Source of the DNA: CBDCYN01 sp965224205
Lineage (GTDB): Bacteria; Planctomycetota; Phycisphaerae; Phycisphaerales; Phycisphaeraceae
Assembly (NCBI GenBank): GCA_965224205.1
Contig: CBDCYN010000002.1
Span: 134,737 to 198,736 of the forward strand
Reading direction: 5' to 3'
Length of the DNA stretch: 64,000 bases
Both the position numbers and the translations under genes were made by a program. How positions within the stretch are numbered: the first letter of the stretch is position 1; every line of letters begins with the position of its first letter. The notes under the pieces were generated by a model. The model ran no database searches and was not told where the DNA came from. It saw only the letters and a program-made list of their open reading frames with translations. Below are positions 49,965-58,595 of the stretch, piece after piece.

Positions 49965-50283
49965 GCAGGCATTGGGCATCAGTGAGGCGACGTACCATCG
50001 CTGGCGAAACCAGTACGGCGCGATGAAGGCCAGCGAGGCCAAGCGGCTCAAGGCGTTGGAGCAGGAGAATGCCCGGCTCAAGAAGTTGCTCGCTGATGCC
50101 CACCTGGACAACGACATCCTCAAGTCGGCGTTGGATCACCTGGGAAACGAGTGAGCCCGACACGTCGCCGCGATGCGGTCGTACATGTCCAGCGAGACGT
50201 GGGCGTCAGCCAGCGACGGGCGTGTCGGGCACTGGATCAGCCACGCAGCACGCAGCGTTACCCCCGGAAGGTCAAAACCGACG

Positions 50284-51898
50284 GTATCTGTTTAGCGGTT
50301 AGCCGGTTGAATCTGGGCGGTTGAGATGAGTCGTCTCAGGTGATCGGGGTGCTGATCGGAGGCAGCACGCAGGAGGTGGGACAGAAAAGCCAACGCGTCG
50401 TGGGCGTGTTGATCACAAGTCGTCAGGACGCTGCCCAGAATTTCCTGAGCACGAGCACCCGCAGCCGTACGGTTGCCGCCGAAGACCTTGCGGTTGACCA
50501 CCGCCGGGCGGATCGCCTGCTCGGCGGGCCAGTTGGTCGCTTCGATCCCCGGTTCATACAGAAACGTGAGGATCTCATCGGCGTGGCGAGCCAGGTGATT
50601 GCGAAACGTTCGGTTGCCACGATGCGATAGACGCCAAGCCAGCAAGCGGTCCAACCGCTTACGCAATCGCCCGCGGGCACAGGCCAAGCCATGCTCGCTG
50701 ATCGTTCCCGCGTCGCGTCGATCACGAAGACGCAGCGCATCGAGCAACAACGCCTTGACCTTCCGCGGGAAACGCACCGCCCCACGCGTGGCTTGCTCCA
50801 GCAACATGCCCGTCCGCCGAAGCAGATGCGCCAAGCATTGCTGATGCGTGGCCTGTTCCAAAGAATCGTAAGGCGACCAGCCGTCGTGGATCATCCGCCC
50901 GGCATAGTCCTTGCCCAACACGTCCCGCACCACCTCGCCGCCGCGGCTGGGGCGGATGACATACAGCGTGACTTTCTTCGTCACGAACACCCACATCCAC
51001 TGCAGCCATCCGCCGACTTTCCAGCCGGTTTCATCGGGGTAAACCGTGTCGCTGTGACGCACCACGTCACGCAGGCCGTCGTAAACAGATTGACCGCGTC
51101 GGGCCGTACGTAGCACGACGTGCGTCGCACCGCCACGGGTGATCGAGATCCCGAAGACCTGCTTGAGCAAGCCTTGGATGTCGCCATAACTCAGCCCGTA
51201 CTTGTCCTTCATCAGGACGATCATGGCTTGAAGGTCCGGCCCCAGCTGGGAGGCCGCCGCCCCCGTGGCATCTGAGGTCTGCAACGGGTGGCGGGGGTGA
51301 AGGCGTCGACCACACCGCGTGCATGAACCCACGTGCAGGTCGAAACGTCGCACCACCGGCCGGCGGGGGATCTCGACCTGGAACTGATGGGTCACGTGAT
51401 CTTCTTGGGCCTCGCCGCCGCAGCCGGGACACCGCGGGGTCAACGGCACGTCGATGACCTCGTCGGGGGGTTGCGGGGGTGGGGGCCGATGGGCTTTGGG
51501 GCCGTACGCCTTGCCCGCCTTGCGGCCGGGCTTCTTGGGCTGGGTTTTGGGCGATCCCTTGGAGAACGGCGCGGCTTGGCGTTGGGTCGAACGCGTGGCT
51601 TGTTCGAGGCGTTGTTCGAGTTGGCCGGCCCGAGCTTCGAGTTGAGCCACACGCTTCTCGAGTCGCAGGATCTGCCGGTCTTTCTCGGCGATGATTTCAA
51701 GCAGTTGATCGTAGGTGGGTCGAGCCATCCTGGCTGTTCCTGTCGTGTCGTCCTGACCGATGGTGAAGCGGGCACCCCAGCCCTTCGAACGCCATCTTAT
51801 CCCTTTATATCGATGGCCGATTATAGACCGCGATCAGCAGATCAGAATTTCAAAATCCAACGCCCTCCCGTGCCTGGCTAGACGCTAAACAGATACAG
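50284..51898 (-). mobile_element. IS66-family insertion sequence (1615 bp)
   Basis: Inverted ends GTATCTGTTTAGCGGTTAGC and GTATCTGTTTAGCGTCTAGC. Flanked by 8-base duplications AACCGACG (50276-50283) and AGCCGACG (51899-51906), one mismatch, as expected for IS66. Only the large transposase gene is present; no TnpA/TnpB. Confidence 0.93.
50292..51728 (-). CDS. IS66-family transposase (TnpC type)
   Basis: A 478-residue protein. A coiled-coil N-terminus (LEKRVAQLEARAGQLEQRLE) is followed by a basic Pro/Lys linker, a zinc-binding pair (CPGCGGEAQEDH ... CTRCGRRLHPRHPLQ) and the DDE_Tnp_IS66 core: VYPDETGWKVGGWLQWMWVF, MIHDGWSPYDSLEQATHQQC and ATNWPAEQAIRPAVVNRKVF. Intact. Confidence 0.93.
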   Translation of the reverse strand: MARPTYDQLLEIIAEKDRQILRLEKRVAQLEARAGQLEQRLEQATRSTQRQAAPFSKGSPKTQPKKPGRKAGKAYGPKAHRPPPPQPPDEVIDVPLTPRCPGCGGEAQEDHVTHQFQVEIPRRPVVRRFDLHVGSCTRCGRRLHPRHPLQTSDATGAAASQLGPDLQAMIVLMKDKYGLSYGDIQGLLKQVFGISITRGGATHVVLRTARRGQSVYDGLRDVVRHSDTVYPDETGWKVGGWLQWMWVFVTKKVTLYVIRPSRGGEVVRDVLGKDYAGRMIHDGWSPYDSLEQATHQQCLAHLLRRTGMLLEQATRGAVRFPRKVKALLLDALRLRDRRDAGTISEHGLACARGRLRKRLDRLLAWRLSHRGNRTFRNHLARHADEILTFLYEPGIEATNWPAEQAIRPAVVNRKVFGGNRTAAGARAQEILGSVLTTCDQHAHDALAFLSHLLRAASDQHPDHLRRLISTAQIQPANR

Positions 51899-52842
51899 CC
51901 GACGAAGGGCCGCTTCTTCGGGCCATGGAGTCTTTGGTCTGTCAACACCCGTGCTACGGCTACCGCATGATTCATGCGTTGCTGGTGGCTGACGGGTTCA
52001 AGGCCGGGCGTGACCGGGTATACCGACTGTGGCGGGCACACGGCTACGGCGTGAAGCGAAAACCGAGGAAAAAACGGCGTCTGGGTGTGAGCGAGAACGG
52101 GATCATCAGACGCAAAGCCGAGTCGATCAACGACGTGTGGTGTTGGGACTTCATCCACGATCGTGATGAGCGTGGGCGGGTGCTGCGTTGGCGGGTGATC
52201 GAAGACGAGTTCACGCGGGAGGGGCTGGCCGTGCAGGTCCGTCGCTCGTTCAAGGCCCGGGATGTTCTGGACGTTCTCAGTGAGCTGATGCTGATCCGTG
52301 GCGTCCCTGGTCACATCCGAAGCGACAACGGCCCGGAGTTCATCGCCGAGGCGATCCGCCACTTCCTCCAGCAGACCGGCGTGGCGACGTTGTACATCGA
52401 ACCCGGTGCCCCGTGGCAGAACGGTTACGCCGAGAGCTTCAACAGCCGGTTCCGTACCGAGCTGCTGAATCAGGAATCGTTCGCCAACCTGGCCTGCGGT
52501 GGCCCATCAGTGACGGACTCCGGGGTTCGTATAATACGCCACATTCAATACCGGGGCGTGATCGGCTTCGAAGGCCTCGGGGGAGACATATCCCAGGGCC
52601 TGGTGTAAACGGGTTGGGTTGTAGAACAGCTCGATGTATTGAAACACACTTCCACGGGCATCCGTCAGATCAGCGTACGACTGGTGGTTGGTCCACTCAT
52701 GCTTGAGTGACCAGAAAAATCGTTCGCACACGGCGTTGTCATAACAGCAGCCCGTGCGGCTCATGCTCACCGTCACCTCCAGCCCACGCAGGATCGATGG
52801 ATACCGGTCGCGGGTGTATTGGCAACCACGATCGGAGTGATA

Positions 52843-53990
52843 TACCTTCCTCGGGTGAGTTTGTCTGATCGGTAGAATAGGCTGACGTTAGCGGTTTGAT
52901 TTTACTACGAAGTCACTGGACACAGGAGGCATGGATGCTTCAGATCACATTGACGGACGATGCGGTGGCGGCGTTGGATCGGGGGCGTTTTAGCGATCCA
53001 GATCCGCGGGTGCGGCGGAAGTTGCAGGTGGTTTGGCTCAAGAGCCATGGGTTGGCACATCGGCAGATCGCGGCCTTGGCAGGGGTCAGCAGCCGGACGG
53101 TGCAGCGTTATTTGAATACGTACCTCGACGGTGGGATCGAGGCGTTGAGGCAAAACGGCTACCGGGGTCAGCCCAGTCAATTGAACGCGCACGGCCCGAA
53201 GGTCAAGGCGTCTTTGGAACAACACCCGCCGTCGACGATCCACGAGGCGAGCCATCAGATCACGCAACTCACCGGTCTGCGTCGCGGCCCGACGCAAGTG
53301 CGAGCTTTTTTGAAACGGCTGGGTCTGCGTCGTCGCAAGCTCGGGGGTGTGCCGGGCAAGCTTGATCAGGCCAAGCATCAACAGCAGCGTGAATTCCTTG
53401 AACAGACCCTCGATCCGGCTTTGGACGAAGCCGAACGGGGTGATCGCAGGGTTTTTTTGTAGACGCCTGCCACTTCGTCCATGGCGCATTTCTGTGCTAC
53501 GTGTGGTGCGTGGTGAGGCTGTTCATCCGCACGCCCACCGGCCGCCGCCGGCTGAACGTGTTGGGGGCGTTGGATTTCGTGACCCGAGAGTTGGTGACCG
53601 TCACGAACACGACGTACATCACGGCCCAAACGGTCTGCGAATTACTCGAGACGCTCGCGGGGCGTTACCCCGGCCAAGCGATCACCCTGGTGCTGGACAA
53701 CGCGCGGTATCAACGCTGCCGGTTGGTCCAAGATCGGGCCGTGGGGTTGGGCATCGAGTTGATGTTCCTGCCGTCCTACTCGCCGCACCTGAACCTGATC
53801 GAACGGATCTGGGGCCTGCTCAAGAAACGCTGCCTCAACGGCCGGTACTACGAAACGTTCGATCGATTTCAGCAAGCCATCCACGACGGCATCGCCAAGC
53901 TGGCCACCGACGACAAACCCAACGTCCAAACCCTCATCACCCGCAACTTCCAACACTTCAACAATCGGACAATCTTAGCCGCGTGAGGTA
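52843..53990 (+). mobile_element. IS630-type element nested in IS3 (1148 bp)
   Basis: Inverted ends TACCTTCCTCGGGTGAGTTT and TACCTCACGCGGCTAAGATT (read inward from the right). Flanked by TA (52841-52842, 53991-53992). It splits the IS3 OrfB exactly at a TA, and removing it restores GAGLIYHSDRGCQYT. Confidence 0.92.
52935..53986 (+). CDS. IS630-family transposase with canonical -1 slippery site
   Basis: ATG 52935 after GGAGG. The first frame has a helix-turn-helix (HRQIAALAGVSSRTVQRYLN) and ends VFL-stop at 53462. Shifting back one base on T TTT TTG (53453-53459) continues as FVDACHFVHGAFLCYVW and gives the DDE core: NVLGALDFVTREL, TLVLDNARYQRC and LPSYSPHLNLIERIWGLLKK. The first DDE Asp (VDACH) lies immediately after the shift. 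A 7-T run could also mark an indel, but the heptamer fits the canonical pattern. Confidence 0.87.
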
Positions 53991-55212
53991 TAGATCAATC
54001 CCGCCCCCCGGAAGTTGGGCTGACGCGACTCGATCGTCTGTCGCAACGCCTCGGCGACCAGATCCGTGGCCAACGACGTGTCGATCGCCCAGCCGACGAT
54101 CTTGCGGCTAAACAGGTCCAAGACCACCGCTAGATAGACCCAACCCGCAGACGTGGGCCGGTAGGTGATGTCCGTGACCCACTTCTGATCAGGGCCGTCG
54201 GCTTGGAAGTCTTAATCCAGCACGTTCGGGGCCGGGGCCTTATCGGGGTCGGCCTGGGTGGTCGTGGGTTTGAACGTCTTGGCCACGCGACTGCGTAGCC
54301 CCATCTCTCGCATGGCTTTCGTCACCGTGTGGCGGCAGGCCGATTCGAGTTGCTCGTGTTGCTCAAGGGCCTCGGCGATCTTGCGCGAGCCATAGATGCC
54401 TTGGCTTTGTTCGAACACCTCGCGGACATCCTCGCGGATCTTGGCGGTGCGATCCGCCCGTGGGCTGGGATCACGGCCTAGCCACGGGTAATAGCCCGAA
54501 TCCGATACCTCCAGCACCCGGCACATGGCCGCGACAGGGAACGTGTCGCGGTGTTGTCGGATCCATGGGTATCTCATAACGACTCCTTGGCGAAACAGGC
54601 CGTCGCTTTTTTAAAAATCGCTCGTTCCAATTCGGCTTGTTTGAGTTGGCCACGCAGGCGGCGGTTCTCCTGCCGCAACTGCTCAAGGGTCGCATCGGGT
54701 CCACAAGGCGTCGGGGCGGGCACGAGCTGCTTGTGCCATTCAAGAAGGCTTTTTTCGGAAATGCCGACCGCTTGGGCCGCGGCTTTGAACGTGTAGCCCC
54801 CGTGGGTCACCAACCGAACCGTCTCACGCTTGAACGGCTCGGTGAACCGCCGCCGACACGGCTTGAGCGATCGCTGATCCGAGGGAAGGGTCGGGATTCG
54901 CGATTGAGGTTGAGACATCGCAGGACTCCTTGGCCGGGTATCTTCCCGGCTTCATCCGGAGTCCGCCTCTGATGGACCACCGCAAAGGTATACAAAGAAT
55001 GATGATAGGCGCCTTCATCGACTTAAACAACTTTTTTCGTAAACATTCACGGAAGGTCATTGATGAACCCCCTGGCCAATGGCTACGGAACCCTCGTCGC
55101 GCCGGTCTCGTAGGCACCGTGAGTTTTCTCCTCGCTGTCTGTGAGGACCGCGAGGATGATCGCCCCAGTCGCGTCGGTACCTTTTTCCAGATGATTGCCG
55201 TATCGTACCGAT

Positions 55213-55749
55213 ATGGGACGCGTCCTAGGCATCGATCCCGGCTTGCGGCTGACCGGCTACGGGTTGGTGGAACTGGCCGACGGGGATGTTGCCCTATCGG
55301 GCTGCGGGGGCCCCGGGTTGATGAGGGACCCGACCCTGCTCGAAGCCGGGGTGATCCGCCTTGACCATCGGCTGCCGATGGGCGGCCGGCTCGATCAGCT
55401 CCACCGTGAACTGCTGGGCATCCTCGACGAGCACAAGCCCCGCCGCATGGCGGTTGAAAAACTCTATGCCCACTACAACCACCCGCGCACCGCGATCCTC
55501 ATGGGCCACGCACGCGGGGTGATCCTCCTGGCGGCGCGGCAGCGAGGGATCGTCGTCGAGGACCTGCCATCAACCGAGGTGAAGAAGGCGGTTACTGGGT
55601 ACGGGCGGGCGTCGAAGCAGCAGATCCAGCGCTCGATCCAGGCGCAGTTCAACCTCCCCGCTCCCCCGAACCCTCCCGACGTGGCCGACGCGATCGCGAT
55701 CGCGGTCACCGCCGCGCGGCGGCGGGTAGAGGTGTCGGCTGTGCAGTGA
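55213..55749 (+). CDS. ruvC: crossover junction endodeoxyribonuclease RuvC
   Basis: A 178-residue Holliday-junction resolvase. MGRVLGIDPGLRLTGYG supplies the first catalytic Asp, MAVEKLYAHYNHPRTAILMG the Glu, and PPDVADAIAIAVTAA the last acidic pair. GYGRASKQQIQRSI is the conserved basic segment. An insert GCGGPGLMRDPTLL lengthens the first beta-sheet loop. ATG 55213 is chosen over an in-frame start six codons earlier because the family begins M-x-x-LGIDPG. No ruvA/ruvB nearby. Confidence 0.94.
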   Translation: MGRVLGIDPGLRLTGYGLVELADGDVALSGCGGPGLMRDPTLLEAGVIRLDHRLPMGGRLDQLHRELLGILDEHKPRRMAVEKLYAHYNHPRTAILMGHARGVILLAARQRGIVVEDLPSTEVKKAVTGYGRASKQQIQRSIQAQFNLPAPPNPPDVADAIAIAVTAARRRVEVSAVQ

Positions 55750-55873
55750 AGAGTATCGGGCCCTCTTCACCGCACCCACCCGGCAAGGCCTTTTCATCAC
55801 CGGTGGGCCGAGGTACGATACAGTCGTTGGATGGCGTCATCATAGGACGAAGCTTGGTTTGAAAACTCACTTT

Positions 55874-55937
55874 GGAGGTCCATCGGGCGGTCAGCAGCTT
55901 CTTGCCAGCCGGTGCGGTGGCTGGACCTCTCCGGATA
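55874..55937. repeat. hairpin-forming repeat
   Basis: GGAGGTCCA ... TGGACCTCTCC arms enclose CAGCAGCTTCTTGCCAGCCG, resembling the hairpin core of the elements at 11702 and 9931. Non-coding, between ruvC and the tRNA gene. Confidence 0.4.
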
Positions 55938-56016
55938 CCCCAGCGGGCGTGACCCCGATTCGAGTGTTCCGATCAGGCCTAAAAAAAGTTGTTGTGGCAA
56001 CCTCGTGATGGCTGCT

Positions 56017-56089
<73 letters not shown>

Positions 56090-56527
56090 TTTGACTGTAG
56101 ACGACCCCCCACTGGATCGCGGAAGTCGCAATCGCTCCTAACCTTTTAACTACGGACTGCCAGTCCGCAACGGTATCACCTCGGGCCATTGACGCACGAC
56201 CAACCTCGCGATACTCGCAATTTCCGGATGCAGCGCCACGCGTAACGCTCCACCGGGAGGTCTGGGAAGGCCGATGACGTATAGCTGACGGCCTGAACAT
56301 AATGACCCTTCTAGGACGGTAGGGGGAGATTCAACATCCGGTTAGCGGCCTCAAAAGGCGATGGGTATAGGACTTCGAGTTCTGTCAACAGGAGATAATT
56401 CTGCTTCGTCACGCCGAACCTATTGGTTTTTGTTGCTTCGCCGATACAATGGGGTCATCTGACGCTATTCCGGTATCCATAGTAGTAGATGGGGCTGGGT
56501 AGGGCTAAGTAAGAAAGGAGATTGCCC
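56090..56527. other. intergenic, no gene seen
   Basis: The 438 bases after the tRNA carry no coding frame I can support and no obvious integrase or duplicated tRNA end, so there is no evidence of integration here. Confidence 0.5.
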
Positions 56528-57181
56528 GTGAGAATGTCGAGATTGCAGAAGACGCTTATGCTAGCGGCGTTATTTGCTGCTGCCAATCCCTATGCCGAAG
56601 CAGCATTTGACACATTCGATGACAAGACAGAGTTTCTAAACACAACTGGTGCTACGGACGCAACCGGGCCAATATTGCCCGCAATGGGTTTTGGCAATCA
56701 TGGTGGCATAACAATTGGCAGCGTCGATTTCGTAATAACTCGATTTGCAATCGCGGACTGGTCTGCACGGTTGCCCGACCTTGAAATCGTCATCAGTGAC
56801 GGCGTAAACAATCTACCGAATGAAAGCATCGACGCTGTATTCGCAGCACCGGTTTTCTCGGCAGGGTTTGATTTCGTTGAGATTGAAAATGACCCAAACC
56901 TGAACGGGAGTTTTGTAGATTCAACGTTTGAGGTGACGCTGAGAGACGGTGCAGCTAGTGTCGGTTCTTTTACTTTCAATGTTCCGAATGACACCGCTGC
57001 ATTTGTTGGAGTCTGGTCGGATACAGCATTTGACCGCCTAGAAATTCGCGAAACCGTTGGCACCGATGACAATGAGTTCTATGGTCGGTTCTTTACTGGG
57101 GCAACAGCACTGCCAGAACCTTCAACGCTCGCTGTTCTCGCTCTGGGCGGTTTGACGATGCTTCGCCGTCGGACGGCATAG
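56528..57181 (+). CDS. PEP-CTERM sorting-domain protein
   Basis: A 217-residue exported protein. GTG 56528 is placed 7 bases after AAAGGAG. A signal peptide (SRLQKTLMLAALFAAANPYA) is followed by an all-beta domain (FGNHGGITIGSVDFVITRFA, VFSAGFDFVEIENDPNLNGS, FEVTLRDGAASVGSFTFNVP, FVGVWSDTAFDRLEIRET). The end is LPEPSTLAVLALGGLTMLRR then RTA, a standard PEP-CTERM anchor for exosortase-dependent sorting. The gene is visibly less GC-rich than its neighbours. A strong hairpin follows. Confidence 0.9.
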   Translation: MRMSRLQKTLMLAALFAAANPYAEAAFDTFDDKTEFLNTTGATDATGPILPAMGFGNHGGITIGSVDFVITRFAIADWSARLPDLEIVISDGVNNLPNESIDAVFAAPVFSAGFDFVEIENDPNLNGSFVDSTFEVTLRDGAASVGSFTFNVPNDTAAFVGVWSDTAFDRLEIRETVGTDDNEFYGRFFTGATALPEPSTLAVLALGGLTMLRRRTA

Positions 57182-57206
57182 CATCTGGTGAGCCATCTTA
57201 AATAAC

Positions 57207-57244
57207 CACACACCCCCCGACCTCAACCGTCGGAGGGTGTGTTT
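57207..57244 (+). terminator. hairpin terminator of the PEP-CTERM gene
   Basis: CACACACCCCCCGACCTCAA and CCGTCGGAGGGTGTGTTT form a stem of ACACACCC-CCGAC against GTCGG-GGGTGTGT, 26 bases past the stop. It is similar to the hairpin at 19174-19212 after the other PEP-CTERM gene. Confidence 0.8.
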
Positions 57245-57253
57245 ATATGACAA

Positions 57254-58000
57254 GGCTCTTAGGAAGCTAGGGGTGGTTAAATCGGGTTATGACGAAGAAG
57301 TTTGAGCATGACTTGGTAGAGGTTATCACCACGGTGGTTGAAGCGGAACTCGGATTCTTTCAGGTGCAGATAGAACGTGTGGCTGGCGATGCCGTTGAAG
57401 CGGGCCAGGCGACGCTTGGCGTAGCTCCAGAACGATTCGATCCCATTGATATGAGATCGGCTATTGGCGAATTCGTTGGCGCCGTGGTTGACCCGCAGGT
57501 GTTTCTTGTAGCCGACGTCGACCAGCCCGTCGTAACCCCGCCAGCCATCGGAATGGATGATGGCGTCAAGGCCCACGCGGCCCCGGATGGCTTTTTACAA
57601 GGTCTTTTTGCGGCAGTCGGGCACGATCTCGGTGTAGACGCGCCCGTCGCGCTGGAAGATGCCAAACACGATGGTCTTGCCGCCGGCGCCGCGTCCGCGC
57701 TTGCCACGGACCCGCTTGGGCCCGAAGTAAGATTCGTCGATTTCGACTTCCCCCCGGAAGGGGCTTTGGGCCTCGCTGTGTTCGGCGATGCGTCGGCGGA
57801 TCTTGAGATAAATGGTGTTCGTCGATCGTACGCTCACGCCGGTGGTCCGGGCGGCATCGGTGGCGGTGAGGTCCATCGCAAACGCGAGGAGTATTTTTCG
57901 GAAGATCTTCTCCGAGATTCGGGAACGCTTGTAGTACTTGTTTTTGCAGGTTTTCATAGGAGCAAAGCCACATCATACGCGGCTTAGCTTCCTAAGAGCC
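57254..58000 (-). mobile_element. IS1595-family insertion sequence (747 bp)
   Basis: Inverted ends GGCTCTTAGGAAGCTA on both sides. Flanked by the direct repeat ATGACAA (57247-57253 and 58001-58007), in keeping with the roughly 8-base duplication of this family. Inserted just past the PEP-CTERM terminator. Confidence 0.9.
57277..57957 (-). pseudogene. IS1595-family transposase with one in-frame stop
   Basis: One frame from KNKYYKRSRISEKIFRKILL (helix-turn-helix region ATDAARTTGVSVRSTNTIYL) to the ISXO2-like DDE core: GEVEIDESYFGPKRVRGKRG (first Asp), AIIHSDGWRGYDGLVDVGYK (second Asp) and HINGIESFWSYAKRRLARFN (Glu). A TAA at 57595-57597 sits between DCRKKTL and KAIRGRVG. A single C-to-T change from CAA would explain it. 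Otherwise complete, about 226 residues. Confidence 0.85.
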
Positions 58001-58111
58001 ATGACAAATATTGACCTTGTCTTCACCCCCCCCCTACCGCAATATTTGATGTTACATAAAGCACGTTATGCAACACCAAGCCGCTTGTGGATCGTGGCTC
58101 TGTGAAGAACC

Positions 58112-58510
58112 CTAATGCGGCACTTCCTTGACCGCGTTGCGGTTCCAGGCGGGGACCTCGACCACGATCGGGCCATCGCCGGTGATCTTGCTCTGGCAGC
58201 TTAGGCGGCTGTTCATCTGCAGGGCCGGGGCCTCTTCGACGCGGTCGAGCTCGTCGTCTTCGGCTTCGGTGAGGTGGTCCATACCCTCCTTGATATAGAC
58301 GTGGCACGTCGAGCAGGCGCACACCCCGCCGCAGGCGTGCTCGATGTTGATCCCGTGGTCGAGGGCGACCTCCAGCAGGTTCTCGCCTTGAGACGCGTGC
58401 ATCTCGATCTCCCGGTCGTGCTTGCCGGTAAGCGGCTCGGGGTCCTGGAGGATAAACTTGACCGGCACGGTCGGGTCGGCTTTGAGCTGATCGGAACGTT
58501 TCATGTGCAT
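58112..58510 (-). CDS. 2Fe-2S ferredoxin
   Basis: About 132 residues. The cluster-binding pattern CGGVCACSTCHVYIKEG (C-X5-C-X2-C) plus the later SRLSCQSKI cysteine is typical of the ISC-type/adrenodoxin-like ferredoxins; GENLLEVALDHGINIEHAC precedes it. The N-terminus carries DREIEMHASQ. Start is ATG 58510 or 58504; GAAGGG is about 10 bases before 58510. It follows the HD-domain nuclease gene at 85 bases. It could serve Fe-S assembly or another electron-transfer role; no isc genes are adjacent. Confidence 0.88.
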   Translation of the reverse strand: MHMKRSDQLKADPTVPVKFILQDPEPLTGKHDREIEMHASQGENLLEVALDHGINIEHACGGVCACSTCHVYIKEGMDHLTEAEDDELDRVEEAPALQMNSRLSCQSKITGDGPIVVEVPAWNRNAVKEVPH

Positions 58511-58595
58511 CGCTATGAACCCTTCACCTAAAGGGGGTGTCGTCGAATTTCCTCTGTATTGTAGGCGATCGAGCGGATCGTACCGCGACTCGACG

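Larger units (their letters stand above)
49966..52494 (+). pseudogene. third IS3-family element remnant, split by IS66
   Basis: The OrfA tail (49966-50154, QALGISEATYHRWRNQYG...) lacks its N-terminus, removed at the edge of IS3 copy b. OrfB starts at GTG 50151, overlapping the OrfA stop as GTGA, runs to 50283, and resumes at 51907 after the IS66 insertion: RYPRKVKTD joins EGPLLRAMESLVCQHPCYGY. The DDE core includes WCWDFIHDRDERGRVLRWRV and HIRSDNGPEFIAEAIRHF. It ends at FANLA where the fourth IS3 begins (52495). Not functional. Confidence 0.85.
52507..54918 (-). pseudogene. transposase genes of the fourth IS3 element (OrfA intact, OrfB broken)
   Basis: OrfA is 54918-54574 (RFTEPFKRETVRLVTHGGYT ... 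LLEWHKQLVPAP). OrfB starts at 54577 with an ATGA overlap and reads MRYPWIRQHRDTFPVAAMCR, but meets an in-frame TAA at 54212-54214 (NVLD stop DFQADGPDQKW). It then continues with VTDITYRPTSAGWVYLAVVL, is split at a TA by the nested element, and resumes at 52840 as YHSDRGCQYTRDRYPS to the end. Two independent lesions, so non-functional. Confidence 0.87.
52495..54984 (-). mobile_element. fourth IS3-family element, interrupted by an IS630-type element
   Basis: Inverted ends TGCGGTGGCCCATCAGTGAC (left) and TGCGGTGGTCCATCAGAGGC (right, read inward). Without the nested 1148-bp element and its TA duplication the length is about 1340 bp. It cuts the third IS3 remnant at 52494; the right neighbour is unrelated chromosome. 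Confidence 0.9.
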
